Shown: piece after piece, positions 16,638-26,630 of the stretch
Position numbering within the stretch: position 1 is the stretch's first letter
How the letters are laid out: every line of letters begins with the position of its first letter
Source of the DNA: Thiotrichaceae bacterium
Lineage (GTDB): Bacteria; Pseudomonadota; Gammaproteobacteria; Thiotrichales; Thiotrichaceae
Direction: 5' to 3'
NCBI GenBank assembly: GCA_026989145.1
Contig: JALSJU010000009.1
Coordinates: 1-64,000, forward strand
DNA length: 64,000 nucleotides
Position numbers and translations under genes: made by a program
The notes under the pieces: model-generated
Told to the model about the DNA's origin: nothing
What the model saw: only the letters and a program-made list of their open reading frames with translations
Databases searched by the model: none

Positions 16638-17614
16638 TATTTTTGAGCCTGTGCGACTTTAAATTGCTTTTTTTGTTTACGATGTTTACGAGCAAACTTA
16701 CTCACATCACCACCAATATGCTCCTCACCCCGCTGTTTTGCGAGTTCTATCTGTTTTTGGCGCTCAATATAACGCTGTTTTTGAACCTCGTCAGTTACAT
16801 CATGGCAGTGATGACAGCTAACGCCATGAGTAAAGTGGTGATGTTCTTTATCCGCGTCAGTAATGGGCATTCGGCATGCATGACATTGGTCGTACTGCCC
16901 TTTTTCAAGCTGGTGATTGACCGATACCCGATTATCAAAGACAAAGCATTCACCTTCCCACATTGATTCTTCTTCGGGGACTTCTTCTAAGTATTTGAGC
17001 ACACCACCTTCGAGGTGATAGACCTCTTCAAAGCCCTGAGTTTTCAGGTAGGCAGTCGACTTTTCACAACGGATTCCGCCAGTACAAAACATAGCTACTT
17101 TTTTATGTTTATTGACATCAAGGTTATCTTTAACATATTGTGGAAACTCCCTAAACGTAGTGGTATCTGGGTTTATAGCATCTTTAAAAGTGCCTATAGC
17201 CACTTCATAATCATTGCGAGTATCTACCAATAAAACGTCAGGATCAGAAATCAAAGCATTCCAATCTTTAGGTTTAACATAAGTGCCTACAATCTCTTTA
17301 GGGTCGATTGAGTCAACCCCCATGGTAACAATTTCTTTTTTTAATTTTACCCGGGTACGATAGAACGGCAGTTGATCATCATATGATTCTTTAGTATCAA
17401 GCGGTGCAAGTCGTGAATCACGCCTTAACCATGCAAGTACCGCATCAACGCCTTCTCGCGTACCAGAAATGGTACCATTAATTCCTTCTAAGGCAAGTAA
17501 TAACGTTCCTCGCACACCATTGTCTTCCATAACTTTATGCAGAGGGTCACGTAAAGACTCAAAATCTTTAAGGACTACAAAGTGATACAAGGCACAAACA
17601 ACAAACTTCGACAT
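16637..17614 (-). CDS. trhO: tRNA uridine(34) hydroxylase TrhO (rhodanese family)
   Basis: TrhO (YceA) uses oxygen to make 5-hydroxyuridine at the wobble position of certain tRNAs. The 325-residue protein has the N-terminal acylphosphatase-like domain ([14 protein letters not shown]), a rhodanese domain with the active-site loop [10 protein letters not shown] around residue 177, and a C-terminal cysteine/histidine zinc-like region (CHACRMP, SCHHCH). The very basic tail [12 protein letters not shown] is suited to RNA. It shares its last base with the following 97-residue gene. Confidence 0.93.
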   Translation of the reverse strand: MSKFVVCALYHFVVLKDFESLRDPLHKVMEDNGVRGTLLLALEGINGTISGTREGVDAVLAWLRRDSRLAPLDTKESYDDQLPFYRTRVKLKKEIVTMGVDSIDPKEIVGTYVKPKDWNALISDPDVLLVDTRNDYEVAIGTFKDAINPDTTTFREFPQYVKDNLDVNKHKKVAMFCTGGIRCEKSTAYLKTQGFEEVYHLEGGVLKYLEEVPEEESMWEGECFVFDNRVSVNHQLEKGQYDQCHACRMPITDADKEHHHFTHGVSCHHCHDVTDEVQKQRYIERQKQIELAKQRGEEHIGGDVSKFARKHRKQKKQFKVAQAQK

Positions 17615-17698
17615 GACTCAACCATACAAAAATTAAAATGATGCATTATACGCGCAAAACTTTCGCTGTAAAACTGACTCAAATCATTAACCGGCAAC

Positions 17699-18076
17699 TC
17701 AATTTAAATCAGTGGCAAATTTTTTTAATAACTCTAAAGGCACAATTTCCAAGGCACGTTGATGGGTTCTTGATAGAAAAACACGAGGTGCGGCATTCTC
17801 TTCATATGCTTCCAGCCAGCGAGCTGCGCATAAGCACCAACCGTCTCCTGCTTTTAATCCTTCGAACCCGAACTGTGGTTGCGGGGTGGATAAATCGTTC
17901 CCTTTAGACTTAGAATAATCTAGAAACGCTTTACTGGCTTGAATACACACTGTGTGTGAGCCATAGTCTTCTTCGCAGGTATTACAATGACTATCTCGAA
18001 AAAAACCTGTTACTGGATTATCCCCACACAACTCTAGTGGCTCGCCGAGTACGTTAATGGATTCATCTTTTGTCAT
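17699..18076 (-). CDS. DUF2237 family protein
   Basis: The 125-residue protein shows the DUF2237 pattern: NVLGEPLELCGDNPVTGFFR, C-x2-C-x4-G-x-H-x-VC and GLKAGDGWCLCAARW, ending in LRT-like helices. Cysteine and histidine conservation suggests a metal site, but no activity is known. It overlaps the 3' end of tadA by 14 bases and is therefore translationally linked to it. Confidence 0.88.
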   Translation of the reverse strand: MTKDESINVLGEPLELCGDNPVTGFFRDSHCNTCEEDYGSHTVCIQASKAFLDYSKSKGNDLSTPQPQFGFEGLKAGDGWCLCAARWLEAYEENAAPRVFLSRTHQRALEIVPLELLKKFATDLN

Positions 18077-18524
18077 TTTTTTCCTTTTTATTGTTTTCGC
18101 GGCGCTGCTTAAAAAAGTCTTTCAAAATTTGACCGCATTCGTTTTGCATCACACCACCGTGAATATTTACCTGATGATTATGATAAGTCTGTGAAAATAA
18201 ATCAATTGCGCTACCCGCTGTACCAGTACGAGGGTCAGGCGCGCCAAACACTACCGTTTGCACCCGAGCATGAATAATAGCGCCCGCACACATAGTACAA
18301 GGTTCTAGCGTCACGTAAAGCGTCGTATTGGGAATTCGATAGTTTTTAAGTGTTTCGCCAGCAGCTCGAATTGCCATGATTTCAGCATGTGCCGTGGCAT
18401 CATGCTGGTCAATCGGTTGATTCCAGCCCTCAGCAATCAGTTGATCATTTTTTACAATAACTGCACCAACGGGTACTTCACCCTCATCACGCGAACGTTG
18501 AGCGAGCGCTAGCGCGTGAGCCAT
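18063..18524 (-). CDS. tadA: tRNA-specific adenosine deaminase TadA
   Basis: TadA converts adenosine 34 of tRNA-Arg(ACG) to inosine. The protein shows the zinc site HAE (ATAHAEIMAI) and PCTMC (TLEPCTMCAGA), with EVPVGAVIV at the N-terminus. From the ATG at 18524 it has 153 residues. In-frame codons upstream read IHDKW directly before that Met, matching the conserved TadA N-terminal helix (YWMRHAL in E. coli), so the real protein is probably longer. No ATG, GTG or TTG exists in that frame before the upstream stop. An ATT at 18563 with GGGG upstream is the best candidate, or the start region has mutated. Confidence 0.93.
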   Translation of the reverse strand: MAHALALAQRSRDEGEVPVGAVIVKNDQLIAEGWNQPIDQHDATAHAEIMAIRAAGETLKNYRIPNTTLYVTLEPCTMCAGAIIHARVQTVVFGAPDPRTGTAGSAIDLFSQTYHNHQVNIHGGVMQNECGQILKDFFKQRRENNKKEKNDKR

Positions 18525-18576
18525 CCATTTGTCATGTATGGCTTCTAAGTCAGTCCCACTAATAGTGCTAACCCCG

Positions 18577-19086
18577 TTAAATTTTATTGAGTATCTCTAG
18601 AATAGAAATCAGTGAGATTTTATCTAGTTGATCTTGTGGCAAACCTTTAATTTGAGTGTTTAATGTCTCTATTTTAGTTTGTAATTCATTATCAACAACG
18701 CCAATATCTAAAAAATCTTCTACTGTAGGAGCATTTCCTTTGTCTTTTGCATATTCTTGTACTTTTTTAATGGCTTTATTGTACTTATCAATCAATATTT
18801 GTAACTCTGCTTTACTATTAACCGTATCAAAATCTTTTTGGCTGATTAGTTTAAGAATACTTTCTTTATTAACTTCATTAACATTAATAATTCCAGCTTC
18901 TTTAAACAAAGTCAGCGGCGGTACTTTTCCATCATTATATTTTACATAGTTAGCTATTCGCCATACAGCACGCTCCTCATCAGTGAGACCTGGAACAGTA
19001 TCAATGACCGCATTTCCGAACTCTTCCTTGCCGCCACAAGCGGTAAGTAAAGATAATAATGTGAATATAAGGAGTAACTTATTCAT
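18577..19086 (-). CDS. Small lipoprotein of unknown function with a duplicated motif
   Basis: The 169-residue protein begins with a lipoprotein signal with lipobox LTAC (Cys at residue 17). Two segments share a pattern: PPLTLFKEAGIINVNEVN and APTVEDFLDIGVVDNELQ, each Pro-Thr/Leu...Phe-x3-Gly-Ile/Val followed by an acidic helix, so the protein is built from at least two related ~50-residue units. I do not recognise a family. It sits 52 bases upstream of the tadA ATG on the same strand, and the space between may contain part of tadA. Confidence 0.65.
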   Translation of the reverse strand: MNKLLLIFTLLSLLTACGGKEEFGNAVIDTVPGLTDEERAVWRIANYVKYNDGKVPPLTLFKEAGIINVNEVNKESILKLISQKDFDTVNSKAELQILIDKYNKAIKKVQEYAKDKGNAPTVEDFLDIGVVDNELQTKIETLNTQIKGLPQDQLDKISLISILEILNKI

Positions 19087-19181
19087 AATGAAACCTATCT
19101 AGGTTATTGAAAGTATTAATAGTATTCTATAGCAGGGTAAAGAAAAGTACAAACCCCTCCTGTTTTAGTCAACTAAAAACG

Positions 19182-19211
19182 AAATAAGGTTAAATAAGGT
19201 TAAATAAGGGT
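19182..19211. repeat. Three tandem 10-bp repeats
   Basis: The unit AAATAAGGTT occurs three times head to tail, the third with one change. It lies between guaA and the small lipoprotein gene, 16 bases beyond the guaA stop codon. No function is evident. Confidence 0.6.
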
Positions 19212-19226
19212 TTAACGTGATCTGAA

Positions 19227-20807
19227 CTATTCCCATTCAATTGTAGCTGGCGGCTTACCCGAAATATCATAGGTTACCCGTGAGACATTGCTAATCTCAT
19301 TAATAATTCGGTTAGACACCAAGCTTAAAAAATCATACGGCAAGTGCGCCCAACGTGCGGTCATGAAGTCAATTGTTTCAACAGCACGTAAGGCGATAAC
19401 ATAGTCATAACGACGACCATCGCCCGTTACACCCACCGATTTAATCGGTAAAAATACGGCAAAGGCTTGTGAGGTTTTATTATAAAGGTCGTATTTATAC
19501 AATTCTTCAATAAAAATATTATCCGCCAGGCGTAAAATATCGGCAAATTCTTTTTTAACCTCACCAAGTATTCTTACGCCTAATCCAGGGCCTGGAAATG
19601 GGTGACGATGTACCATTTCTGCAGGAAGCCCCAGCTCAATACCAATGGTGCGAACCTCGTCTTTAAACAATTCGCGTAATGGCTCAACCAGCCCTAGTTT
19701 CATATCTTTCGGTAAACCACCGACATTATGGTGCGACTTAATTAAGTGCGCCTTGCCGGTTTTGCTTCCCGCTGATTCAATCACATCAGGATAAATTGTG
19801 CCCTGTGCTAACCACTTTGCATTACTGAGTTTATTCGATTCTTCTTCAAAGATTTCAACAAACAAGTTACCAATGATTTTACGCTTTTCTTCAGGATCTG
19901 CTTTACCTTTTAATGCATCAAGATAACGCGCTTCCGCATCCACACGAATGACCTTTACACCCATATGCTCGGCAAACATTGTCATCACTTGATCACCTTC
20001 GTTAAGACGTAACAAACCGGTATCCACAAACACACAAGTAAGTTGCTTACCAATGGCTTTATGTAGCATCGCCGCTACCACTGATGAATCAACCCCCCCT
20101 GATAAGCCTAAAATAACCTCATCAGAACCCACTTGCGCTTGTATATTATTAATACTATCTTCAATAATATTTTGTGGGTTCCATAAGTTTTCACAGCCAC
20201 AAATCTCTCTGCTAAAGCGCTCAAGAATACGACCACCCTGCTTTGTGTGTGTCACTTCGGGGTGAAACTGGATGCCATAAAATTGCTTTTCTTCATTGGC
20301 TATACCTGCTATCGGAGCATTTTCGGTACTAGCCATTAACTTGAATGTATCCGGAATTTTAACAACATGATCACCGTGCGACATCCAAACATCCAATAAG
20401 CCATGACCCTCTGCATTGACTTCATCTTCAATATCTTTAAATAAAGCCGTATGTCCGCGCGCCCTTACCTGTGCATAACCGTATTCCTGATGATCAGCTG
20501 TTTCAACTTTACCACCAAAGTGCATTGCCATCGTTTGCATGCCGTAACAAATACCCAAAACAGGCACGCCTAAATCGTAAACGGCTGCTGGTGCAATGGG
20601 AGGGTTATCTGCGATGGTAGATTCTGGCCCGCCAGATAAAATAACCCCTTTGGCTTTAAAATCAATAACATCTTGATCACTCACATCCCACGGGTAAATC
20701 TCACAATAAACCCCTACTTCGCGAATACGGCGAGCTATAAGCTGCGTATACTGCGCACCAAAGTCTAGAATCAAGATGCGGTCATTATGGATGTTTGATG
20801 GGCTCAT
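19227..20807 (-). CDS. guaA: GMP synthase (glutamine-hydrolysing) GuaA
   Basis: GuaA aminates XMP to GMP with ATP and glutamine. The 526-residue protein has an N-terminal class I amidotransferase with GICYGMQ (catalytic Cys) and FHPEVTHT (His), an ATP-pyrophosphatase domain with the P-loop [10 protein letters not shown], and the C-terminal dimerisation domain ending [13 protein letters not shown]. It is downstream of guaB on the same strand but separated from it by a desaturase gene and a MITE-like element. Confidence 0.97.
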   Translation of the reverse strand: MSPSNIHNDRILILDFGAQYTQLIARRIREVGVYCEIYPWDVSDQDVIDFKAKGVILSGGPESTIADNPPIAPAAVYDLGVPVLGICYGMQTMAMHFGGKVETADHQEYGYAQVRARGHTALFKDIEDEVNAEGHGLLDVWMSHGDHVVKIPDTFKLMASTENAPIAGIANEEKQFYGIQFHPEVTHTKQGGRILERFSREICGCENLWNPQNIIEDSINNIQAQVGSDEVILGLSGGVDSSVVAAMLHKAIGKQLTCVFVDTGLLRLNEGDQVMTMFAEHMGVKVIRVDAEARYLDALKGKADPEEKRKIIGNLFVEIFEEESNKLSNAKWLAQGTIYPDVIESAGSKTGKAHLIKSHHNVGGLPKDMKLGLVEPLRELFKDEVRTIGIELGLPAEMVHRHPFPGPGLGVRILGEVKKEFADILRLADNIFIEELYKYDLYNKTSQAFAVFLPIKSVGVTGDGRRYDYVIALRAVETIDFMTARWAHLPYDFLSLVSNRIINEISNVSRVTYDISGKPPATIEWE

Positions 20808-20859
20808 TCGATGCTTTCCAGAGTTACTATAAATGTGTTTCTTTATTTACTACTGATTA

Positions 20860-21023
20860 CCTGAATCAGTGACTTCACTACGACACAATACGCAAGCTAT
20901 TGATTCATCGCGGGTTTAAAAAACACCCGCTCAACCTAATGGCGAAGCTAAGATTTTTCAAAACCCCGTGCTAAACCAATATCTTACGCCCTGCTATCCG
21001 CATTAAAGTCACGGATTCAGGTG
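20860..21023 (+). repeat. Family 2 MITE-like element, copy 1 (164 bp)
   Basis: Ends ACCTGAATCAGTGACTT and AGTCACGGATTCAGGT are inverted repeats, flanked on both sides by GATT (20856-20859 and 21024-21027), a 4-bp target duplication. The copy at 48306 shares both ends and most of the interior but lacks a ~40-base inner segment present here. No coding frame. It lies between the desaturase gene and guaA. Confidence 0.8.
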
Positions 21024-21032
21024 ATTAAATTG

Positions 21033-22157
21033 TTATGCGTGTTTGATGACTAATTGGTTGGTTTTTCCTACCATTAACTCTATCGTCATCCATAAACGTT
21101 TAAATACGGTATCTTGTCGATACGGTAAATTATGTTTTTTGCAAATTTCTTTTACTAAAGGCTGCATTTCTTGGTAATGATTCAAGGGTATGGATGGAAA
21201 TAAGTGGTGTTCTATTTGATAGTTCAACCAACCGTGCATGAAGTCAACTTGGTCAGAGCCTGTATTATAATTTACCGTGCCAATAATTTGACGTAAGTAA
21301 AACTCGCCACGGCCTTTCGTTGGCTGTTCAAACCGGTAAATATCCTCTGCCGCATGATTTGGGATAATCACAAAAAACGAATGTAAATTAGCAAAAAACT
21401 CTGCCAGCAGTGAAGCCATGAACACATTTAAAACAGCATCAGTGCCTAACGGTAAAAATAGTAAAGGCATTAATACAAAACGAAAACCTACATATGGCAG
21501 GATGCAACTTAGCCATAGTCGTTTACCATCTTCTGCAAACGGGCTCCAAGCACCTGCTCGCAAGAAGGTATCATACTCAGGCTCACCACGTTTTTTTCTT
21601 TCATAATTAGCCAACATCTTTAATGTTTGCGGGGCGTAGTAAGCAATTTTCCAAATCCCTGCAAAACCAATAACGATGACATAACGTACCCACATAGGAA
21701 AACTGGATTCACGCAGCCATTGTAAATTTAGCTCAATATTGTCCGGGTCTGCTTCCTCACCTAAATTATAATGATGTTTTTTATTGTGCTCATAATCCCA
21801 TGCAGCAGGATCAATCCAATCCAACCAATCAATAACTCGCCGCCAACCTTTTGCAAAACCTTTGCGCGTATAACGTTCCGGTATATTTGGGACTTTGTCA
21901 TAAGCACCATGCATAACAGGATGCGCAACATTGGCCCAGCGACTAATATTACCTAAGCTAATTAAGAAAGCGCCAAGAATATTCAGTGGAAAAATCCAAG
22001 CAACCGAATAACCTAGCAGCGCTGAAAACCGTCCCCACCATTCAACTTTTTTGAGGTGATTTAAATCTTCTTGGGTTGGTTTACCAATTTTTTCTTTGAT
22101 TAAATCAATATCTTTTGCCAATGCTTTTTGATCGACTTGTGCATAGTTTATTTGCAT
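21033..22157 (-). CDS. Membrane fatty acid desaturase
   Basis: This 374-residue integral membrane protein has the three histidine boxes that bind the di-iron centre of membrane desaturases: HPVMH (HxxxH), HNKKHH (HxxxHH) and QIEHHLFP near the C-terminus, separated by hydrophobic segments. It should introduce a double bond into acyl chains of lipids, using oxygen and an electron donor. Which position is desaturated cannot be read from the sequence. It lies between guaB (86 bases upstream) and guaA, an unusual guest in the gua locus. Confidence 0.9.
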   Translation of the reverse strand: MQINYAQVDQKALAKDIDLIKEKIGKPTQEDLNHLKKVEWWGRFSALLGYSVAWIFPLNILGAFLISLGNISRWANVAHPVMHGAYDKVPNIPERYTRKGFAKGWRRVIDWLDWIDPAAWDYEHNKKHHYNLGEEADPDNIELNLQWLRESSFPMWVRYVIVIGFAGIWKIAYYAPQTLKMLANYERKKRGEPEYDTFLRAGAWSPFAEDGKRLWLSCILPYVGFRFVLMPLLFLPLGTDAVLNVFMASLLAEFFANLHSFFVIIPNHAAEDIYRFEQPTKGRGEFYLRQIIGTVNYNTGSDQVDFMHGWLNYQIEHHLFPSIPLNHYQEMQPLVKEICKKHNLPYRQDTVFKRLWMTIELMVGKTNQLVIKHA

Positions 22158-22243
22158 AAAACCCCAAACTGTAACTTTATTAAAGTATCGACAAGCTATA
22201 GCAATACTTTCTTTTATGAAATGTGATCTATCAAAAATGATAG

Positions 22244-23728
<1,485 letters not shown>

Positions 23729-23774
23729 TTATTGGGAGCAGTAGCATAAGCGTTTTTAGTTAAAAAATCTTAAC

Positions 23775-23801
23775 AATATTTAGTTTCATGTGCTAAATAT
23801 T
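23775..23801. promoter_or_regulatory. Inverted repeat between guaB and the soxK-like gene
   Basis: AATATTTAG (23775-23783) and CTAAATATT (23793-23801) are perfect 9-bp inverted repeats around nine bases, in the divergent promoter region of guaB and the SoxXA-binding-like gene. It may be an operator; no regulator can be named. Confidence 0.35.
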
Positions 23802-23936
23802 AGAATAAGCTTAAATTAGCCGATTATTATAGAGATTGACCTTTAGAAGGTAAACTGGTATCAATAGAAATGTAGTCAATAATTTAAAGAAAACTACTTT
23901 TACATTTGAAATATCCATTTAACTCCGGAGGAATGA

Positions 23937-24230
23937 ATGAGAATTAAACTTGCAATAGCAACCATCGCACTTTCATTAACAGCATTATCAGCACCCGCTA
24001 TGGCCGGTGGTTCAGCAGATGCAATTAAAGCCGCTAAAGATGCGCAAAAAGAAGCTAAGTCAATTGGCTTTGAATGGCGTGACATGGGTAAAATGATTAA
24101 GAAGGCCGAAGAACTTGCAAAAGACGGCAAAGAAAAGAAGGCAATTAAACTAGCCAACAAAGTTGCAGAACAGTTAGATCTTATTAAAAAACAAGCAGAG
24201 CTTGCTAAAACAGCAGGCCCTACTTTCTAA
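23937..24230 (+). CDS. SoxXA-binding protein-like (SoxK family) exported protein
   Basis: This 97-residue protein has a signal peptide cut after AMA at about residue 23, then two charged helices with IKAAKDAQKEAKSIGFEW and RDMGKMIKKAEELA. That EWRD-x-GK-x-IKKAE signature is typical of SoxXA-binding proteins, small periplasmic partners of the thiosulfate-oxidising SoxXA cytochrome in sulfur bacteria. The Shine-Dalgarno GGAGG lies five bases before the ATG. No other sox gene is nearby, so the Sox role is inferred from family similarity only. A terminator follows. Confidence 0.75.
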   Translation: MRIKLAIATIALSLTALSAPAMAGGSADAIKAAKDAQKEAKSIGFEWRDMGKMIKKAEELAKDGKEKKAIKLANKVAEQLDLIKKQAELAKTAGPTF

Positions 24231-24250
24231 ATTACTAGAAACAGGTATAG

Positions 24251-24280
24251 AAAAGCCCGCTATTTTCAGCGGGTTTTTTT
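24251..24280 (+). terminator. Intrinsic terminator after the SoxK-like gene
   Basis: CCCGCT (24256-24261) pairs with AGCGGG (24268-24273) around a six-base loop and is followed by seven T. The run of A before the stem lets it also serve the convergent TusE/DsrC-like gene. Confidence 0.85.
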
Positions 24281-24308
24281 ATACCTGAAATATTTATAGC
24301 CTAGAATT

Positions 24309-24653
24309 TTACCCAACACACCAGGCGGTAGGTCTTCTCATACCTGCTAGCTGTACACCTTGTTGCATATACCCATTAGGAAAAAGTTTAAACAAATATT
24401 TCTTAGCTTCTTTTTTATCATAGCCTTTTTGGACTAAAAATTTAGTTGTATCGCGTACATCGGGCGTAATTTGATGCTCAGCATGAAACTCACGTATAAA
24501 CTCTAGAATGGGAAAATGCTCGTCTCTTACCTCCATACCTTTCCATTCACTAGCTAATTTAAAAACCATCTCTCTATTCCAATCTTCAGGGTTCTGTAAG
24601 TAGCCATCCTTACAACGCTCAACACCAAGGTCTTGCAATATTCTCATGCTCAT
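24309..24653 (-). CDS. TusE/DsrC/DsvC family sulfur relay protein
   Basis: The 114-residue protein matches the DsrC/TusE fold: WNREMVFKLASEWKGMEV, EFIREFHAEHQITPDVRD and KYLFKLFPNGYMQQGVQLAG with the C-terminal arm ending RRPTAWCVG. Full DsrC proteins carry two arm cysteines. Here the first is Gln and only the near-terminal Cys remains, as in TusE and other single-Cys homologues that pass sulfur as a persulfide. Involvement in tRNA 2-thiolation or in sulfur oxidation cannot be separated by sequence alone. It converges on the SoxK-like gene. Confidence 0.85.
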   Translation of the reverse strand: MSMRILQDLGVERCKDGYLQNPEDWNREMVFKLASEWKGMEVRDEHFPILEFIREFHAEHQITPDVRDTTKFLVQKGYDKKEAKKYLFKLFPNGYMQQGVQLAGMRRPTAWCVG

Positions 24654-24796
24654 ATACTACTCTCCTTTAATTTATATATGTTTTCATGATATATGATTGA
24701 TTTACTTGAGAATACTAGACTTTAGGGGTAGACAAAATAGTGCAAATAAAATACAAGTTGCATCATGGTTGTGCACATTGCATGCGGTGCGCATAA

Positions 24797-24813
24797 GGAA
24801 ACCCTCATTAAGT
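24797..24813 (+). repeat. Half copy of the short GGAAACCCTGATTAAGT palindrome family
   Basis: GGAAACCCTCATTAAGT matches one arm of the palindromes at 44723 and 55789, and is preceded by ATAA as at other copies. The opposite arm is missing. It lies in the 248-base gap between the TusE/DsrC-like gene and the secreted glycosidase-like gene, which otherwise shows nothing I can name. Confidence 0.5.
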
Positions 24814-24901
24814 GCCGCTTTTTTGAGTTGCACAATTTCCGTGCAAGATGCGAAAGGAAAGGTTAAAATCCTTCTAACACATAAATTAAAAAGGGATTTT
24901 T

Positions 24902-26596
24902 ATGTTTTTGAACAGAACAACACGGATGTTGATTCAGCTCACAGTTACTTCAGCTTTGCTCGCTATGACGACAATAAAATCAACAGCACAAGCAGCGCCA
25001 GGACACCGTTTAGGCTACAACACAAGTGGCTTACATCACCTAGGGTCATCTAACCCTTTTATTGATATTTTTAAAATTTCTCGAGGCTGGATAACATCGT
25101 GTGAATTTGATTGGCAGCGTAACCGCCCGATTGACCCTGGTTGTACCCGCAAAAAATCTTTTAACACCAAAGAAACCGAGCTAGTTTCTGTTGATGCCAA
25201 TGGCTGGCCTACCCGTTTGCCAGCACGTGGAGAAAGGCCTATTTTCACTTCAATTAACGCCATTTGGGATATGCCAGCCAACTTTCCTGTTGGCAGACAC
25301 TTTGTAACCTATCAAGGTGATGGTGATATAAGCGTACACGGTGATGTGGAGATTATTCGTCAAATCCCTGGTCGTATTGACTTTAACTTAAAATCTGCCA
25401 AACGAAAGCTTCGTTTACATATTACACGTATAAACCCACGTAATCATATTCGTAATATTAAAGTAATTCCACAGAAATACGCAAAGACTTATACCCATCA
25501 AACCTTTAATCAAGAATACTTACAAACTGCCAGACCATTTAACTCAATACGTTTTATGCCTTGGCAAAATACTAAACTAACCCAGCTTGCACATTGGAAA
25601 GATAGAGCAACACCGCAGACAGCATTTTATAATCATAATGCTGGCATGCCTGTTGAAACAATGATTGACCTTGCTAATGCTACACAAACTGCACCATGGT
25701 TTTCAATGCCACACAAAGCAACGGACAGCTTTATGCAGAATTTTGCTCAAACAGTTAAACGGCGTTTAAACCCACGTCAGAAAGTGTATGTTGAATACTC
25801 GAATGAAGTGTGGAACTCAATGTACCCAGCAACACATTATGCATCCCAACAAGGTTTAAAATTGTGGCCACGGGGTAAGCTAGATATTAAAAACCCAGGA
25901 ACACGACGTTTATTTTTAGCATTAAATTACAATGCAAAACGGAGTAAAGAAATGTGCCGGATTTTCAAACAAAATCTTGGAAATCGAGCAGTTTGTGTGG
26001 TGTCAGCCTATGGTTCAGCTCCAAAAATGGGTGAAGAGTTAATGAATTGCCCACTAGTTGGTGGCAACTGTTACAAGTCATTTGATGCATATGCAGTAGC
26101 TCCCTATTTTGGTGATTACATTGCACGCATTGAAAATCGTCCTCTAGTTAAGCGTTGGGCCAACCAAGGCAATGCAGGTATCAATCAACTCTTTAGAGAA
26201 ATATTAAACGGTGGTTTAGCAAAAGATAACTATCAAGGTGGTGCCATTGAAAATGCGATAGAAGATAGAGTTAAAAAGAATGTAGCGCTAGCAAGAAAGT
26301 ATAAGCTTAAGTTATTAGGTTATGAGGGAGGGCAGCATTTATTACGCGTTGATCGCCCTCATGTGATCCATGACCCAAAAGTCTACAGTCTATTTGCAAA
26401 AGCAAACCGTAGCCCGCAAATGGGAAGTGCTTATAGTAAATACTTGCGTGCATGGAATCGTGCGGGTGGTGATATGCTGATGCACTTTAATGGCATTGCT
26501 GCGATTGATGATCGCAATATCTTTCCGATGCTTGAAAAAGCAGGTACGCGCTCCCCTAAATACAATGCGATGATCAATTATATTCGTGGCAAATAG
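24902..26596 (+). CDS. Secreted glycoside hydrolase-like protein
   Basis: The 564-residue protein has a signal peptide (hydrophobic to ~residue 32, ending AQAA). The middle contains KVYVEYSNEVWNSMYPA; an Asn-Glu pair in the setting YSNEVWN is characteristic of a group of secreted TIM-barrel proteins related to clan GH-A glycosidases, often labelled cellulose-binding in databases, with Glu the likely acid/base. A later EGGQH (YEGGQHLL) could supply the second acidic residue. The substrate is unknown. AAGGG lies six bases before the ATG. The gene is single, following a lone palindrome arm. Confidence 0.6.
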   Translation: MFLNRTTRMLIQLTVTSALLAMTTIKSTAQAAPGHRLGYNTSGLHHLGSSNPFIDIFKISRGWITSCEFDWQRNRPIDPGCTRKKSFNTKETELVSVDANGWPTRLPARGERPIFTSINAIWDMPANFPVGRHFVTYQGDGDISVHGDVEIIRQIPGRIDFNLKSAKRKLRLHITRINPRNHIRNIKVIPQKYAKTYTHQTFNQEYLQTARPFNSIRFMPWQNTKLTQLAHWKDRATPQTAFYNHNAGMPVETMIDLANATQTAPWFSMPHKATDSFMQNFAQTVKRRLNPRQKVYVEYSNEVWNSMYPATHYASQQGLKLWPRGKLDIKNPGTRRLFLALNYNAKRSKEMCRIFKQNLGNRAVCVVSAYGSAPKMGEELMNCPLVGGNCYKSFDAYAVAPYFGDYIARIENRPLVKRWANQGNAGINQLFREILNGGLAKDNYQGGAIENAIEDRVKKNVALARKYKLKLLGYEGGQHLLRVDRPHVIHDPKVYSLFAKANRSPQMGSAYSKYLRAWNRAGGDMLMHFNGIAAIDDRNIFPMLEKAGTRSPKYNAMINYIRGK

Positions 26597-26630
26597 CTTG
26601 CACTACAATAATTTTTATAACGAATAAACG

